From NCBI RefSeq assembly GCF_000835495.1, contig NW_015622547.1, positions 2,046,001 to 2,110,000 on the forward strand: DNA of 64,000 nucleotides. The letters are read 5' to 3'. The notes beneath the pieces were generated by a model. That model was not told the origin of the DNA and did no database searches. It saw nothing but the letters and a program-made list of their open reading frames with translations. Each line of letters starts with the position of its first letter. The first letter of the stretch is position 1. This DNA comes from Cladophialophora immunda (lineage: Eukaryota > Ascomycota > Eurotiomycetes > Chaetothyriales > Herpotrichiellaceae). The translations under genes and the position numbers were made by a program. This document shows, piece after piece, positions 55,867 through 64,000 of this stretch.

Positions 55867-58437
55867 ATGCGCAGCATCTGCCAGCTGTCTCGAAGATGGC
55901 ACCAACAGTTCTGCCTGTCTCCGAGCTTCGCGGGGCATCAACTCTGCCTCCAACATCTCCAACCAGCCCGACACTATCGCCAAACCGCCCGCTCGCGCCC
56001 TCTTCATGCGCGCAAACCGTCAACTGCGTCCTTGGCGCAGGCAGACATCCATGAATTCGAACAGCAGGGTGAGGATTTGTCCACCCGACTTCCGGTCCGC
56101 GATCTCGTCGACGATGAAACGCATGCTCTGAAGGCTGAGTTGGACAAACTTGATCGCGAACTCGCGGTCATGCGAGAAGGCCCTTTCGGACCCAACAGCG
56201 AGTTTATGCGATCTTTCCCCGTCAATGAAAGGCAGGAACTGCTGAAAGCACTAGAAGAAGAGGGTGTCATGCCTCCCGAGGACCTGGATCTGGTCTCCGA
56301 GGAAGATTTGGATGAGTTGGCAAAAGAGGAGGAGGGGAGGAAACAAACCACGACGCCGAAGTCGGCCCTCAAGGTCACCCTGAGCATCCCTGTCAGAGAC
56401 AAGATATACGTCAAGCGGTTCAACACGGCATTGGAATCCGCACAAGAGAAGGACGACGAGAAGGCATACTTTACCCTGTGGAAGTGGTATCTACGGTGCC
56501 AGCAACACGTTTCCAACTTTGCCCTGATCCTGCCTGAGGATGTCTGGCATTTCCTCTGGAAGTCACAGAGCACGATCTATTACAGGCCCAGACATCTTCA
56601 AATGTTGGGCAAGGATATGATGAAAGCAGACGTGCCACTCGAGGACAAGGAGTGGATTGAATACATTGATGCCCTCCAGGCTACTGGGAACATAGCCGCT
56701 GCTGCAGAGGCCTGGGAGGCACAGAGGCCCAGGTTGGGCATCAAAGAGGATCTTGCTGAGCTGTTCTGGATCACCGGTGTCCGGCTCTATGTGCAACTTG
56801 GGAAGCCGCAGAAGGCGCAGCGTTTAGCATTCGAATGCTACGACCACACGACAATGATCGATCCCGAAGTCCTTGTCATGGTCATTTCTGCCTGGGCGAA
56901 AAGCCAAAGCCCCTCTGCTGCCTCCAGAACGTGGTTTTGCTATCTGGAGCTGCGGAAGAGGCTCGAGGGCAGAGAAGACCAAAAGAAGACGTTAGACGTT
57001 CTGGGCCGAGTTAGCAGTGCTCTGCTTGACGCTGGCCGTACTGATCTTGCCCTGTCCGTCTTCAAAGATATGTTCATGCTTACGGCCAAGTCGCCAACCG
57101 ACTCGTTAAGGGTTTTCAGGGAGCTTAGCAAAGACGCGAGCCAGTCTCAGTCACCGAGTGAAGACCTCGTCAGCCAGATCGGACTCTCTTCGTTGGCCCT
57201 CTTTCCTCGCAGTTTTCACAACAAATATTTCTTCGCAGCATGGATTAAATGGCTCCTTGGTGAGGGGAGAACAAACGAGGCTGCTCTCGTCGTTGACCTC
57301 ATGTATGAGCGTGGCATCAAACCCGATGCTGGACCTTTGAATGGCCTCATAGCAGCTTGGTTTCGTCAAGGCTCGCCAACTGCCCGCGAAAGAGCCGAGG
57401 ATACTGCATGGGCAATGATACAATCCCGAGTCGAGTTAGTTCAAAAGCGGCTTTTGAAGGCAGACGATACTGGTACTGCAAACTTCGCCTCCACGATCGA
57501 GGGCCGCCGAGCCCCTTCCTTTCTTAAGCGGGGGGCGCCAGCTGCAACAGTTGAGACATTTTCCATCTTGCTCCAACACTACACTCGCCGCTCAGATCTG
57601 GCCAATGCCGGTCATCTTACCGACGTCATGACTGGTTCGGCTCAGATCAAACCGAATTCGTTCATCATGAACCATTGGTTGTATGCTTCACTTCGATCTG
57701 GACAGATCTCAGATGTCTGGAGCAAATATTCGACCTTGAAGCGATCAATATCCCCTGACCTCGAGACGTTCGCGGCACTCTGGGACACAGCCAAGAATTG
57801 TTATGCATTCCCTCACCGGCACCAGGGAGGGTTTCCTCAAGCGCGAATGCTCTTCGCGGAGATGCAAGAATGGTTCGGCGGGCTTGACGCCAAGAAGAAA
57901 CATGCTGCCCAAGCAGATTTCTCTTCTGAACTGTACGAACAGGTCATCCGCTGTTTCTGCCTCTCTTCCGACCCTCAGGGCACGCTCTGCGCGCTCCATG
58001 GCCTCCGGGAGTCTTTCAACATGTTCCCGCACGAGGAAATCAGCCGACTGATCATCATGCAGGTGGCTCGCTCTTTCGCATCCGACTTCGTGCCACTCTC
58101 GCCCCGCGCTCGCGGCCTGCGGATGAAGAAGAACCTCCAGTACCAGAGCGCGGTAAAGACTCTCACGGAGATCGTGGTCGCGATTGGTGATAAAATGGTG
58201 CAAGAGAAGGACGTCGACCCGGAGGCGGTGGAGCAGATTGAAAGTCAGCCTGCTCGGGAGCTCAGGCTCGAGGTCCTCTCTGCTTTTCTCTGCCTCGTCA
58301 TGGAGAAGAGAATGAAAGGCGCGGCCATGGCAGACGTGGCGCAAGAGATCCTGCGGGTTGCGGAGCAGATGAGGACATCGGTCCCTTCTGAGGCGCTGGT
58401 GCAGCGTGACTGGAGCGACGTGGAGGTCTCCTTGTAA
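55867..58437 (+). CDS. Mitochondrial pentatricopeptide-repeat (PPR)-type protein
   Basis: 856 aa, single exon. The N-terminus (MRSICQLSRRWHQQ...) is rich in Arg/Gln/Ser without acids for about 60 residues, a good mitochondrial presequence. A charged linker (about 65-165) follows, then helical-pair repeats through most of the protein, with PPR-like units such as AALVVDLMYERGIKPDAGPLNGLIAAW and VETFSILLQHYTRRSDLANAGHLTDVM. The C-terminal 130 residues form a basic helical region. Organellar PPR proteins bind specific RNAs for processing, stability or translation; the target here is unknown. Start chosen at the ATG that opens the presequence; no in-frame ATG lies upstream. Confidence 0.8.
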   Translation: MRSICQLSRRWHQQFCLSPSFAGHQLCLQHLQPARHYRQTARSRPLHARKPSTASLAQADIHEFEQQGEDLSTRLPVRDLVDDETHALKAELDKLDRELAVMREGPFGPNSEFMRSFPVNERQELLKALEEEGVMPPEDLDLVSEEDLDELAKEEEGRKQTTTPKSALKVTLSIPVRDKIYVKRFNTALESAQEKDDEKAYFTLWKWYLRCQQHVSNFALILPEDVWHFLWKSQSTIYYRPRHLQMLGKDMMKADVPLEDKEWIEYIDALQATGNIAAAAEAWEAQRPRLGIKEDLAELFWITGVRLYVQLGKPQKAQRLAFECYDHTTMIDPEVLVMVISAWAKSQSPSAASRTWFCYLELRKRLEGREDQKKTLDVLGRVSSALLDAGRTDLALSVFKDMFMLTAKSPTDSLRVFRELSKDASQSQSPSEDLVSQIGLSSLALFPRSFHNKYFFAAWIKWLLGEGRTNEAALVVDLMYERGIKPDAGPLNGLIAAWFRQGSPTARERAEDTAWAMIQSRVELVQKRLLKADDTGTANFASTIEGRRAPSFLKRGAPAATVETFSILLQHYTRRSDLANAGHLTDVMTGSAQIKPNSFIMNHWLYASLRSGQISDVWSKYSTLKRSISPDLETFAALWDTAKNCYAFPHRHQGGFPQARMLFAEMQEWFGGLDAKKKHAAQADFSSELYEQVIRCFCLSSDPQGTLCALHGLRESFNMFPHEEISRLIIMQVARSFASDFVPLSPRARGLRMKKNLQYQSAVKTLTEIVVAIGDKMVQEKDVDPEAVEQIESQPARELRLEVLSAFLCLVMEKRMKGAAMADVAQEILRVAEQMRTSVPSEALVQRDWSDVEVSL

Positions 58438-58791
58438 CAACAACAGCAACAACAATATGATCATTCTGACGCGGGAGAGCCGGGTCAGGTCAGGTTTAGA
58501 AGACGGATCAACCATCTCCCATCGGATATATACTGTTGACATCTACGTAATCTGTATCATAGCGCGTATAGAGAGCATGAGCCCCCTCCAACCAGAGAGA
58601 CCCTTCGCCTGTTCTCCTGAAAAGAGAGCGTTCTTTTTTGGGTTTTGGAACGCGGAAAATGCCTCGATTCATTCCTGCTAATGCAACCCCCTTCCCCCTT
58701 TGTAGACTCCAAACTTTCAAGCAAACGACAAAAAGCGTGTAGAGGGGGGAAAAGAAAATCAATATCGTACAATGGCATGGCTTTCCCCGGC
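58438..58791. other. Short convergent intergenic spacer
   Basis: 3' flanks of the PPR gene and SEC66. A CAACAACAGCAACAACAA tract directly follows the PPR stop. Confidence 0.5.
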
Positions 58792-59577
58792 TCATTTCTT
58801 GCCTTTCTTCTTTTTCTGCTTGCCACCGGTCGACACTTCCGCGGCGGGTGTTTCCACAATGACACCATCCTCATCGCTGCTTGCCGTGGCGGCTTTGGGG
58901 GCCGTCTTTGCTGCAGCGGTCGGAGTGGGGACGGTAGCAGGTTTGTCGCTCGCTGGCGCCGCCGCCGCTGCTGCTCCTGCGTCGTCGCCGCCCAGCAGCT
59001 CCCGCCTGGCGGTCTCCCGCTGCTTCTCCCACCTCTCCTTCTCCTCCGGCAGGGTCTTCTTGATGGCGTCCAGTTTGTCGCGCAGGATCTGGTTCTGCAC
59101 CATCTCGTTGGCGCTCTGGAAGATCGAGTGGCCCCAGGTGCCCGGCGTGCCGTTCGGACCCCCGGACCCGCTCAGCGCGTTGGCCTCGGCGACCACGTCC
59201 TTCAGCTCGAGCTCGAGCTCCTGCTCCGCGCGCTGCAGCCGCTGGAAGATCTCGTCGCCGACCACGCCCCGCTGCAGCAGCGCCGCCAGCGCGGGCTTCC
59301 GCATCCGCACCTCCATGATGCGGCGGATGTCGTCGCACGCCCGGGCCAGGAGCGCCGCGCGCAGCACCGAGTCGGGCACCTTTGTGTTCCCGTCGTCTTG
59401 CACGTGGAGCAGGGACAGGTAGATGTTGCGGGTCGTGTGCGGGGGGAAGTACGGCGCCAGCCGCAGTTTCTTCTTCACTTGTCTTTGGCGGTAGAGGTGG
59501 GAGAAGGTGGCCATGCTGCCGATCAGGATGGAGAGGTAGGCGATGGGGATGAGCAGGGAGAGTGTGAGGAACTTCAT
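58792..59577 (-). CDS. SEC66: ER translocation complex subunit Sec66 (Sec71)
   Basis: 261 aa, single exon, ATG at 59577-59575. Non-essential component of the Sec62/63 complex that drives post-translational import into the ER. Residues 3-28 form an N-terminal membrane anchor (FLTLSLLIPIAYLSILIGSM) followed by basic residues, matching Sec66 topology. Family signatures: TRNIYLSLL, VPDSVLRAALLARACDDIRRI, LLQRGVVGDEIFQRLQRAEQE and WGHSIFQSANEM. The C-terminal 60 residues are an Ala/Pro/Thr-rich tail with a basic end (KQKKKKGKK), likely cytosolic. GC content at third positions is high in this gene compared with its neighbours. Confidence 0.93.
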   Translation of the reverse strand: MKFLTLSLLIPIAYLSILIGSMATFSHLYRQRQVKKKLRLAPYFPPHTTRNIYLSLLHVQDDGNTKVPDSVLRAALLARACDDIRRIMEVRMRKPALAALLQRGVVGDEIFQRLQRAEQELELELKDVVAEANALSGSGGPNGTPGTWGHSIFQSANEMVQNQILRDKLDAIKKTLPEEKERWEKQRETARRELLGGDDAGAAAAAAPASDKPATVPTPTAAAKTAPKAATASSDEDGVIVETPAAEVSTGGKQKKKKGKK

Positions 59578-60606
59578 CTTGGCTCAACCTCGTGTGTGAC
59601 CGCGGAGTATGTGCAGCGTTATGGTAAGGGGCGGGCGTGGTGGTTCCTCTTTAGGTTGTGTTCATGAATTGAAGGCTTCGTTTTGTGGCTCTTAGGTTCG
59701 GCCGTGCAAACAAGGTGGATCAGAGCGAGTCGAGGCAGGTAGAGAGCAGTCCTACATGGACTTCCGCAAGCTGGGGGTAGAGGGTATTGGCAGTGTCGGG
59801 GAGGTTGGATTGAAACGACACACAAGTCATCTGCGAAGAGGACACTCGTTCAACTTTGAAAACTAGTCGGGCGAGGGACCCTTATCGATAACGGGCGGAA
59901 AATCTTGGCAAATGGTTCTCCATGGCCATCCGCCCAGGTCGATCTGAAAAAGAAGCACGGAGAGGCAACCAACTCGTACTCGCAGTCGGCTTGCTGAGTC
60001 CCGTATCCAGCGCCACGGGCCAGGTAACGGTTTCCCTAAGGTTCTCTGAGCCAGTCTCGTTCTTATTCAATGGTGAACCAATTTGATGCCACAAGACTGT
60101 CACTACCTCGTGTAGACACACCAGCGACCGGAAGGTCACCACGCACCATTATTCGTCTGATGCTGGATAATTTCGGTGGAAAAGAAATCGAGGGCTCATG
60201 CAGGAAGCATCGATCATTGGCGCGAACGATAGTGTCGTTGTGCCATGAGGCGAAATGCTGCTTCTTCCCTCAGCGTCCCCGAATTGACTATGATAGGAGA
60301 AGTCGGATCGGGGAAACAGAACTGACCAGTCCTTTTCTAGTCCTTGCATGTTTCTTGACCTCCTGGAGCTTTCAGCCTCGCTACTTACATAGCGAGGGCG
60401 AGCACAAGACGGCCACAAGCTTCCAGGTTCTTGTACAAAGCTGGTCCCCATAGATTTAAATTATGGATCTCCTTGGCCGGTAAGGCAGAAGTTCCGACGC
60501 CGGATTCGCATAATAAGTAGCCCATTCCCACTTCAACAACCACATTATCCAGCCAACTTCTGAACCTCTCCAGAATCCCAAACAAAAAAGAGTGTCAGGA
60601 CTCGGG
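59578..60606. other. Divergent promoter region
   Basis: Between SEC66 (minus) and the SDR gene (plus). Only small unsupported frames; nothing else seen. Confidence 0.5.
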
Positions 60607-61497
60607 ATGTCCCGTACCGTTCTCATCACTGGGTGCTCCGACGGCGGCCTCGGAGCTGCCCTCGCCATCGCCTTTCACAAAAATGGCGACCGTGTCATTG
60701 CAACCGCCCGAAACCCCGCGAAAATGGCCTCTCTCAAGGCCATGGGTATCGACACTCTACAGCTTGACGTCCTCTCAGAAGACTCGGTCAAAGCAGCAGT
60801 TCAGGCCACTTCCCAATTGACAGACAATTCGCTCGACGTACTAGTCAACAATGCAGGAAAAGGCTACAGCACTCCACTGATGGACGCCTCGATATCTGAA
60901 GTCTCCGGGCTGTTTGAATTGAATACTACATCCGCCCTCCGAGTTACTCAGCTCTTCTTCCCTCTGCTACGAAATGCCAAGGATGGCGCCTTGATCGTGA
61001 ATAATACTTCATGCGCCGGCGTCATGCCCGTGCCTCTTCAAGGCCCCTACAGTGCCACCAAGGCGGCCCTCGCGTCCTTGACCGAGGTGTTACGACAGGA
61101 GCTACAACCCTTCAATATCAAAGTTGTTGATTTGAAGACTGGCACTGTGAAGTCGAATTTCTTTGCCAATGCTTCGTCGTCAGGAGGCCCCGCAGAAGGC
61201 AGTTTGAGACTACCCGAAGACTCGCTCTATCTGCCTGGGAGAGAACAGGTTGAGAAATTTATGCGGACGGACATCGACATCACTGAAATGCCGGCGGATG
61301 AGTGGGCTTCGAAGGTTGTCCGGGACTTGTCGAAGCGAAACCCTCCTGCGCATATATGGCGCGGAGGCAATGCGTTCCAAGTATGGCTGGCGTCCTTTTT
61401 GCCTGTGGGGATGCTCGACTCGGCACTGAAGAAGATGACGGGATTAGATGTCGTGGAGCGCTACTACCGTGATTCGAGGGCCCAGAAGACGAAATAG
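60607..61497 (+). CDS. Short-chain dehydrogenase, 1-acyldihydroxyacetone-phosphate reductase (AYR1)-like
   Basis: 296 aa, single exon; ATG at 60607. Classical SDR: TGCSDGGLG cofactor loop at residues 8-16 with a GCS-x-GG variant typical of AYR1 homologues, RNP after the second strand suggesting NADPH, DVLVNNAGKG, catalytic Ser in NNTSCAG, Tyr148 and Lys152 in YSATK. A hydrophobic helix near the C-terminus (VWLASFLPVGMLDSAL) fits membrane or lipid-droplet association. AYR1 reduces acyl-DHAP to lysophosphatidate in ER and lipid droplets; the substrate here is inferred from resemblance only, as many fungal paralogues differ. Confidence 0.85.
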   Translation: MSRTVLITGCSDGGLGAALAIAFHKNGDRVIATARNPAKMASLKAMGIDTLQLDVLSEDSVKAAVQATSQLTDNSLDVLVNNAGKGYSTPLMDASISEVSGLFELNTTSALRVTQLFFPLLRNAKDGALIVNNTSCAGVMPVPLQGPYSATKAALASLTEVLRQELQPFNIKVVDLKTGTVKSNFFANASSSGGPAEGSLRLPEDSLYLPGREQVEKFMRTDIDITEMPADEWASKVVRDLSKRNPPAHIWRGGNAFQVWLASFLPVGMLDSALKKMTGLDVVERYYRDSRAQKTK

Positions 61498-62016
61498 ACG
61501 AACGACGCAACACATCGATCTCATGCACCAGTGGCACTACATCGGGTTCTTTGCAGATCCGTCGCAAGTGCTTTTCGCGGAGGGTTCGTCCGACGATCTA
61601 GGTCGGAAACTGTCTGAGCACTGTTCATGTCATTATAATATCAGGGAAGGTGAAGATAGAGAAGTACGCTAGAGGCTATTGAGTGGTTGGGCAATCAATA
61701 GCAGCAATGCCTGCACGGTAGAAAAGGGTCTTTATAGATGACAAGTAGAGAAGATAGATCGACCGTGGTACTGCTCTCTTATCGCAGTTAACGGACTGAG
61801 AGTATCACGGGGAAGTATAGCCGACCAGACGTTCCGTATGCTAAGTATCGTCGTTTGATGCAGAGAGGGCTGATTGTAGGAGAGCCTCGGAGAGGTGGGT
61901 AACTCAGCCTTGTCGCTCGGCACACCTTCCCCGCAATTTAAAGATCGAAACTTTTTTGACTGCGGCAACTCGATCTCATGAGGCCCAGTGCGTAACCTTC
62001 TCCAGGCAAATCGGAA
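61498..62016. other. Intergenic spacer upstream of NOP14
   Basis: 3' flank of the SDR gene and promoter of NOP14; no supported feature. Confidence 0.5.
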
Positions 62017-64000
62017 ATGGCGCCGTCGCAGCTCAAGCAGTTGAAAGCGTCCCTGCATGAGAGCGGCGTCCTTGGTCCCCAGAAGTCCAAGAAACAGCGA
62101 AAACTGACCTCCAAAGATGCGCAGAAGCGGGCACAGCGTAATGCCGCACTCGAGGGCATTCGCGAACGATTCAATCCCTTCGAGGTCAAGGCACCTGCCC
62201 GAAAAGCAAAATATGAGTTTGTGAATGGCAAGAATGCCAAACCCCTCATTGGCCGGCCGGGCGTCACCCGCGGCTTGGGCGAAGAACGGCGGCGAGAGAC
62301 GTTATTGAAAGAGATGCAAAGCCGCAACAAGGTGGGCGGGCTGCTTGATCGACGGTTCGGGGAGAATGACCCTACGATGACTCCCGAGGAAAGAGCAGCC
62401 GAGCGATTTGCCCGTCAGAACGAGCGCAAGATGAAGAAGAGTTCTATGTTCAACCTTGAGGACGATAGCGAGGAGGAGATGACGCTCACGCATGGTGGAA
62501 GATCACTTGACTTTGGGGACGTTGTCGAAGATGATTTCGATGAGCCCGATGCGAATGGCTCGGATAGTGTAGACGGAGATTTTGACCAGGATGACAGGCC
62601 TCGGAAAAAGCTGCGCCTCGCCGAGACCGACGACGTCGATCCCGAAGACGAGGATGACCAAGATCTTCCCCAGAGGAAAAAGACGAAGAATGAGGTCATG
62701 AAAGAGATCATTGCAAAGTCAAAAATGTACAAAGCCGAGCGTCAAGCTGCAAAGGCAGACGACGACGATCTTCGGGCGGAGCTGGACAAAGGCATGGCCG
62801 AGTTCTACGAGGCGGTTCGAGGGCAAAAGGTGCCGGAGAAGGAAATTCTACCTACGTCAACTTCAAATGCTGAGCCGCACATGGATCCTTCTCGCGCTGC
62901 AATGCTGGCAGGGAAGAGCAGAGAAGAGGCAGAAAAGGAATACGAGTCCAATCTTCGACAATTGAAATTGGAGGCTCGTTCGAAACCCAGTGTACGGACC
63001 AAAACTGACGAAGAGAGAGCTGCTGAGGAGGCTGCTAGACTCGAAGAGCTTGAGCGCAAGAGGATTCGCAGGATGAAGGGCGAAGCAGAAAGCTCAGAAG
63101 ATGAAGAGGAAGAGGAAGAGGAGCTAGGGCCGGATGACGATGCCGATGCCGATGTTGATGACGCAGAAGTATTTGGTCTGAGTGCTCCTGAGTTCGATAC
63201 CCTGCCGAGGAAAGAACTCGATGTTGAAGACGAAGACGAATTCCTTCTTGATGACGACCTAATTGCTTCGGAGTCAGACCCTGAGATGGCAAGCGAACAA
63301 GACTCCGAGGAATCCGAGTCCGAAAACGACGTCGAGGACGATGGTGATGACGATTTCATCAACGGGCTGGTCTTGCCACGAGAGTCTTTGAGTACACCGA
63401 AAACAGTCACAAAGACTCCAGCCAGCAACAACCTAGCTTACACTTTTCCGTGCCCTCAGACGCATGAGGCTTTTCTGGAAGTGGTTAAGGACTCTGAAGT
63501 CGCCGACTTGCCCACGATCGTGCAAAGAATACGCGCACTCTACCACAAAGGTCTCGCCGAGGGCAATCAGCAAAAGCTTGACACGTTCGCTGACGTGCTG
63601 ACCCTACACATTGCGTTCCTTGGGGACACAGACAGCAACGTCCCATTTTCCGTTCTCGAGAGCCTCCTTCGACACCTACATTCAATGGCAAAATCGTCGC
63701 CGGAATCTGTTGGCGCCGCTTTCCGCAGACATCTCCAAAACATTGCGGACGAGAGACCGCTCCAGCTGTCTCCTGGGGATCTTGTTATTCTCACGGGTGT
63801 CTCGACCATCTTCCCAACTTCAGATCATTTCCACTCTGTAGTAACGCCTGCCACTCTCACCATTGGACGGTACCTCGGGCAAAGCTCGATACAATCTCTA
63901 AAGGACCTCAGTATAGGGGCTTACTGTTGTTCGCTTGCCCTTCGATACCAGCGGCTCGCAAAACGATATGTTCCGGAAGTCGTCACTTATATTACCAACG
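62017..64000 (+). CDS. NOP14: Nucleolar protein 14, small-subunit processome (3' end outside window)
   Basis: At least 661 codons, open to the right edge. Nop14 is a U3 snoRNP/90S pre-ribosome component needed for 18S rRNA maturation. Signatures: basic N-terminus then NPFEVK (about residue 51), KYEFVN, GRPGVTRG and RRRETLL, GGLLDRRFGE, MTPEERAAERFARQNERK and MFNLEDD, which together are diagnostic. KNEVMKEIIAKSKMYKAERQ lies at about 227. A very acidic segment follows (about 355-445, long Glu/Asp runs), then the helical middle domain beginning FPCPQTHEAFLEVV. The ATG at 62017 begins the conserved N-terminal region. No intron seen in the visible part. Confidence 0.95.
   Translation, partial: MAPSQLKQLKASLHESGVLGPQKSKKQRKLTSKDAQKRAQRNAALEGIRERFNPFEVKAPARKAKYEFVNGKNAKPLIGRPGVTRGLGEERRRETLLKEMQSRNKVGGLLDRRFGENDPTMTPEERAAERFARQNERKMKKSSMFNLEDDSEEEMTLTHGGRSLDFGDVVEDDFDEPDANGSDSVDGDFDQDDRPRKKLRLAETDDVDPEDEDDQDLPQRKKTKNEVMKEIIAKSKMYKAERQAAKADDDDLRAELDKGMAEFYEAVRGQKVPEKEILPTSTSNAEPHMDPSRAAMLAGKSREEAEKEYESNLRQLKLEARSKPSVRTKTDEERAAEEAARLEELERKRIRRMKGEAESSEDEEEEEEELGPDDDADADVDDAEVFGLSAPEFDTLPRKELDVEDEDEFLLDDDLIASESDPEMASEQDSEESESENDVEDDGDDDFINGLVLPRESLSTPKTVTKTPASNNLAYTFPCPQTHEAFLEVVKDSEVADLPTIVQRIRALYHKGLAEGNQQKLDTFADVLTLHIAFLGDTDSNVPFSVLESLLRHLHSMAKSSPESVGAAFRRHLQNIADERPLQLSPGDLVILTGVSTIFPTSDHFHSVVTPATLTIGRYLGQSSIQSLKDLSIGAYCCSLALRYQRLAKRYVPEVVTYITN

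Overview
This window is nuclear DNA of a filamentous ascomycete (Pezizomycotina). The evidence is: many short introns of about 48-90 nt with GTRAGT-type donors, CTRAC branch points and YAG acceptors; a fungal complex I accessory subunit; SEC66; ORC3; a HET-domain-like gene; and a PMA1 proton pump of the long (about 1000 aa) filamentous-fungal type. Protein style and intergenic words such as TACGGAGTA and TACCGAGTAC would fit Eurotiomycetes (possibly Chaetothyriales), but that placement is a guess. No rRNA, CRISPR array, complete tRNA or intact transposon was seen.

Layout. 1-1651: 5' part of a cytosolic aspartyl-tRNA synthetase gene (minus strand, runs off the left edge). 4.4-6 kb: alpha/beta hydrolase. 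7.4-8.8 kb: secreted, Thr/Trp-rich three-exon protein (minus). 8.8-14.7 kb: gene-poor. 14.7-18.15 kb: PMA1 H+-ATPase with a 5'UTR intron and an 8-nt terminal coding exon. 18.2-24.1 kb: second gene-poor tract with microsatellites and a tRNA-like B box. 24.1-33.3 kb onward: small nuclear-type protein, DUF3807-like protein, extended SDR reductase, NAD(P)HX dehydratase, a complex I 17.8-kDa-type subunit, and a long coiled-coil protein ending at 34.1 kb. 36-45.1 kb: two large C2H2 zinc-finger proteins in tandem, each behind a long pyrimidine-rich leader. 46-48.2 kb: ORC3 (minus).

48.4-55.4 kb looks accessory. It holds an MFS exporter pseudogene (N-terminus missing, two frameshifts, one intron still recognisable), a damaged Uma2/PD-(D/E)XK-like fungal gene, a possible HET-domain relic on the minus strand, and an intact HET-like protein with a Cys/His cluster. 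55.9-64 kb returns to housekeeping genes: a mitochondrial PPR-type protein, SEC66 (minus), an AYR1-like short-chain dehydrogenase, and NOP14, which runs off the right edge.

Apart from the accessory block, the genes are individually promoted housekeeping genes in translation, membrane energisation, metabolite repair, mitochondrial respiration and expression, DNA replication, ER translocation, lipid synthesis and ribosome assembly. I found no biosynthetic cluster and no clear new multi-gene system. The best leads are the decaying HET/MFS/Uma2-like block, the orphan B box with downstream T-runs, possible splice isoforms of PMA1 and the second zinc-finger gene, and the long homopolymer C tracts in untranslated regions.
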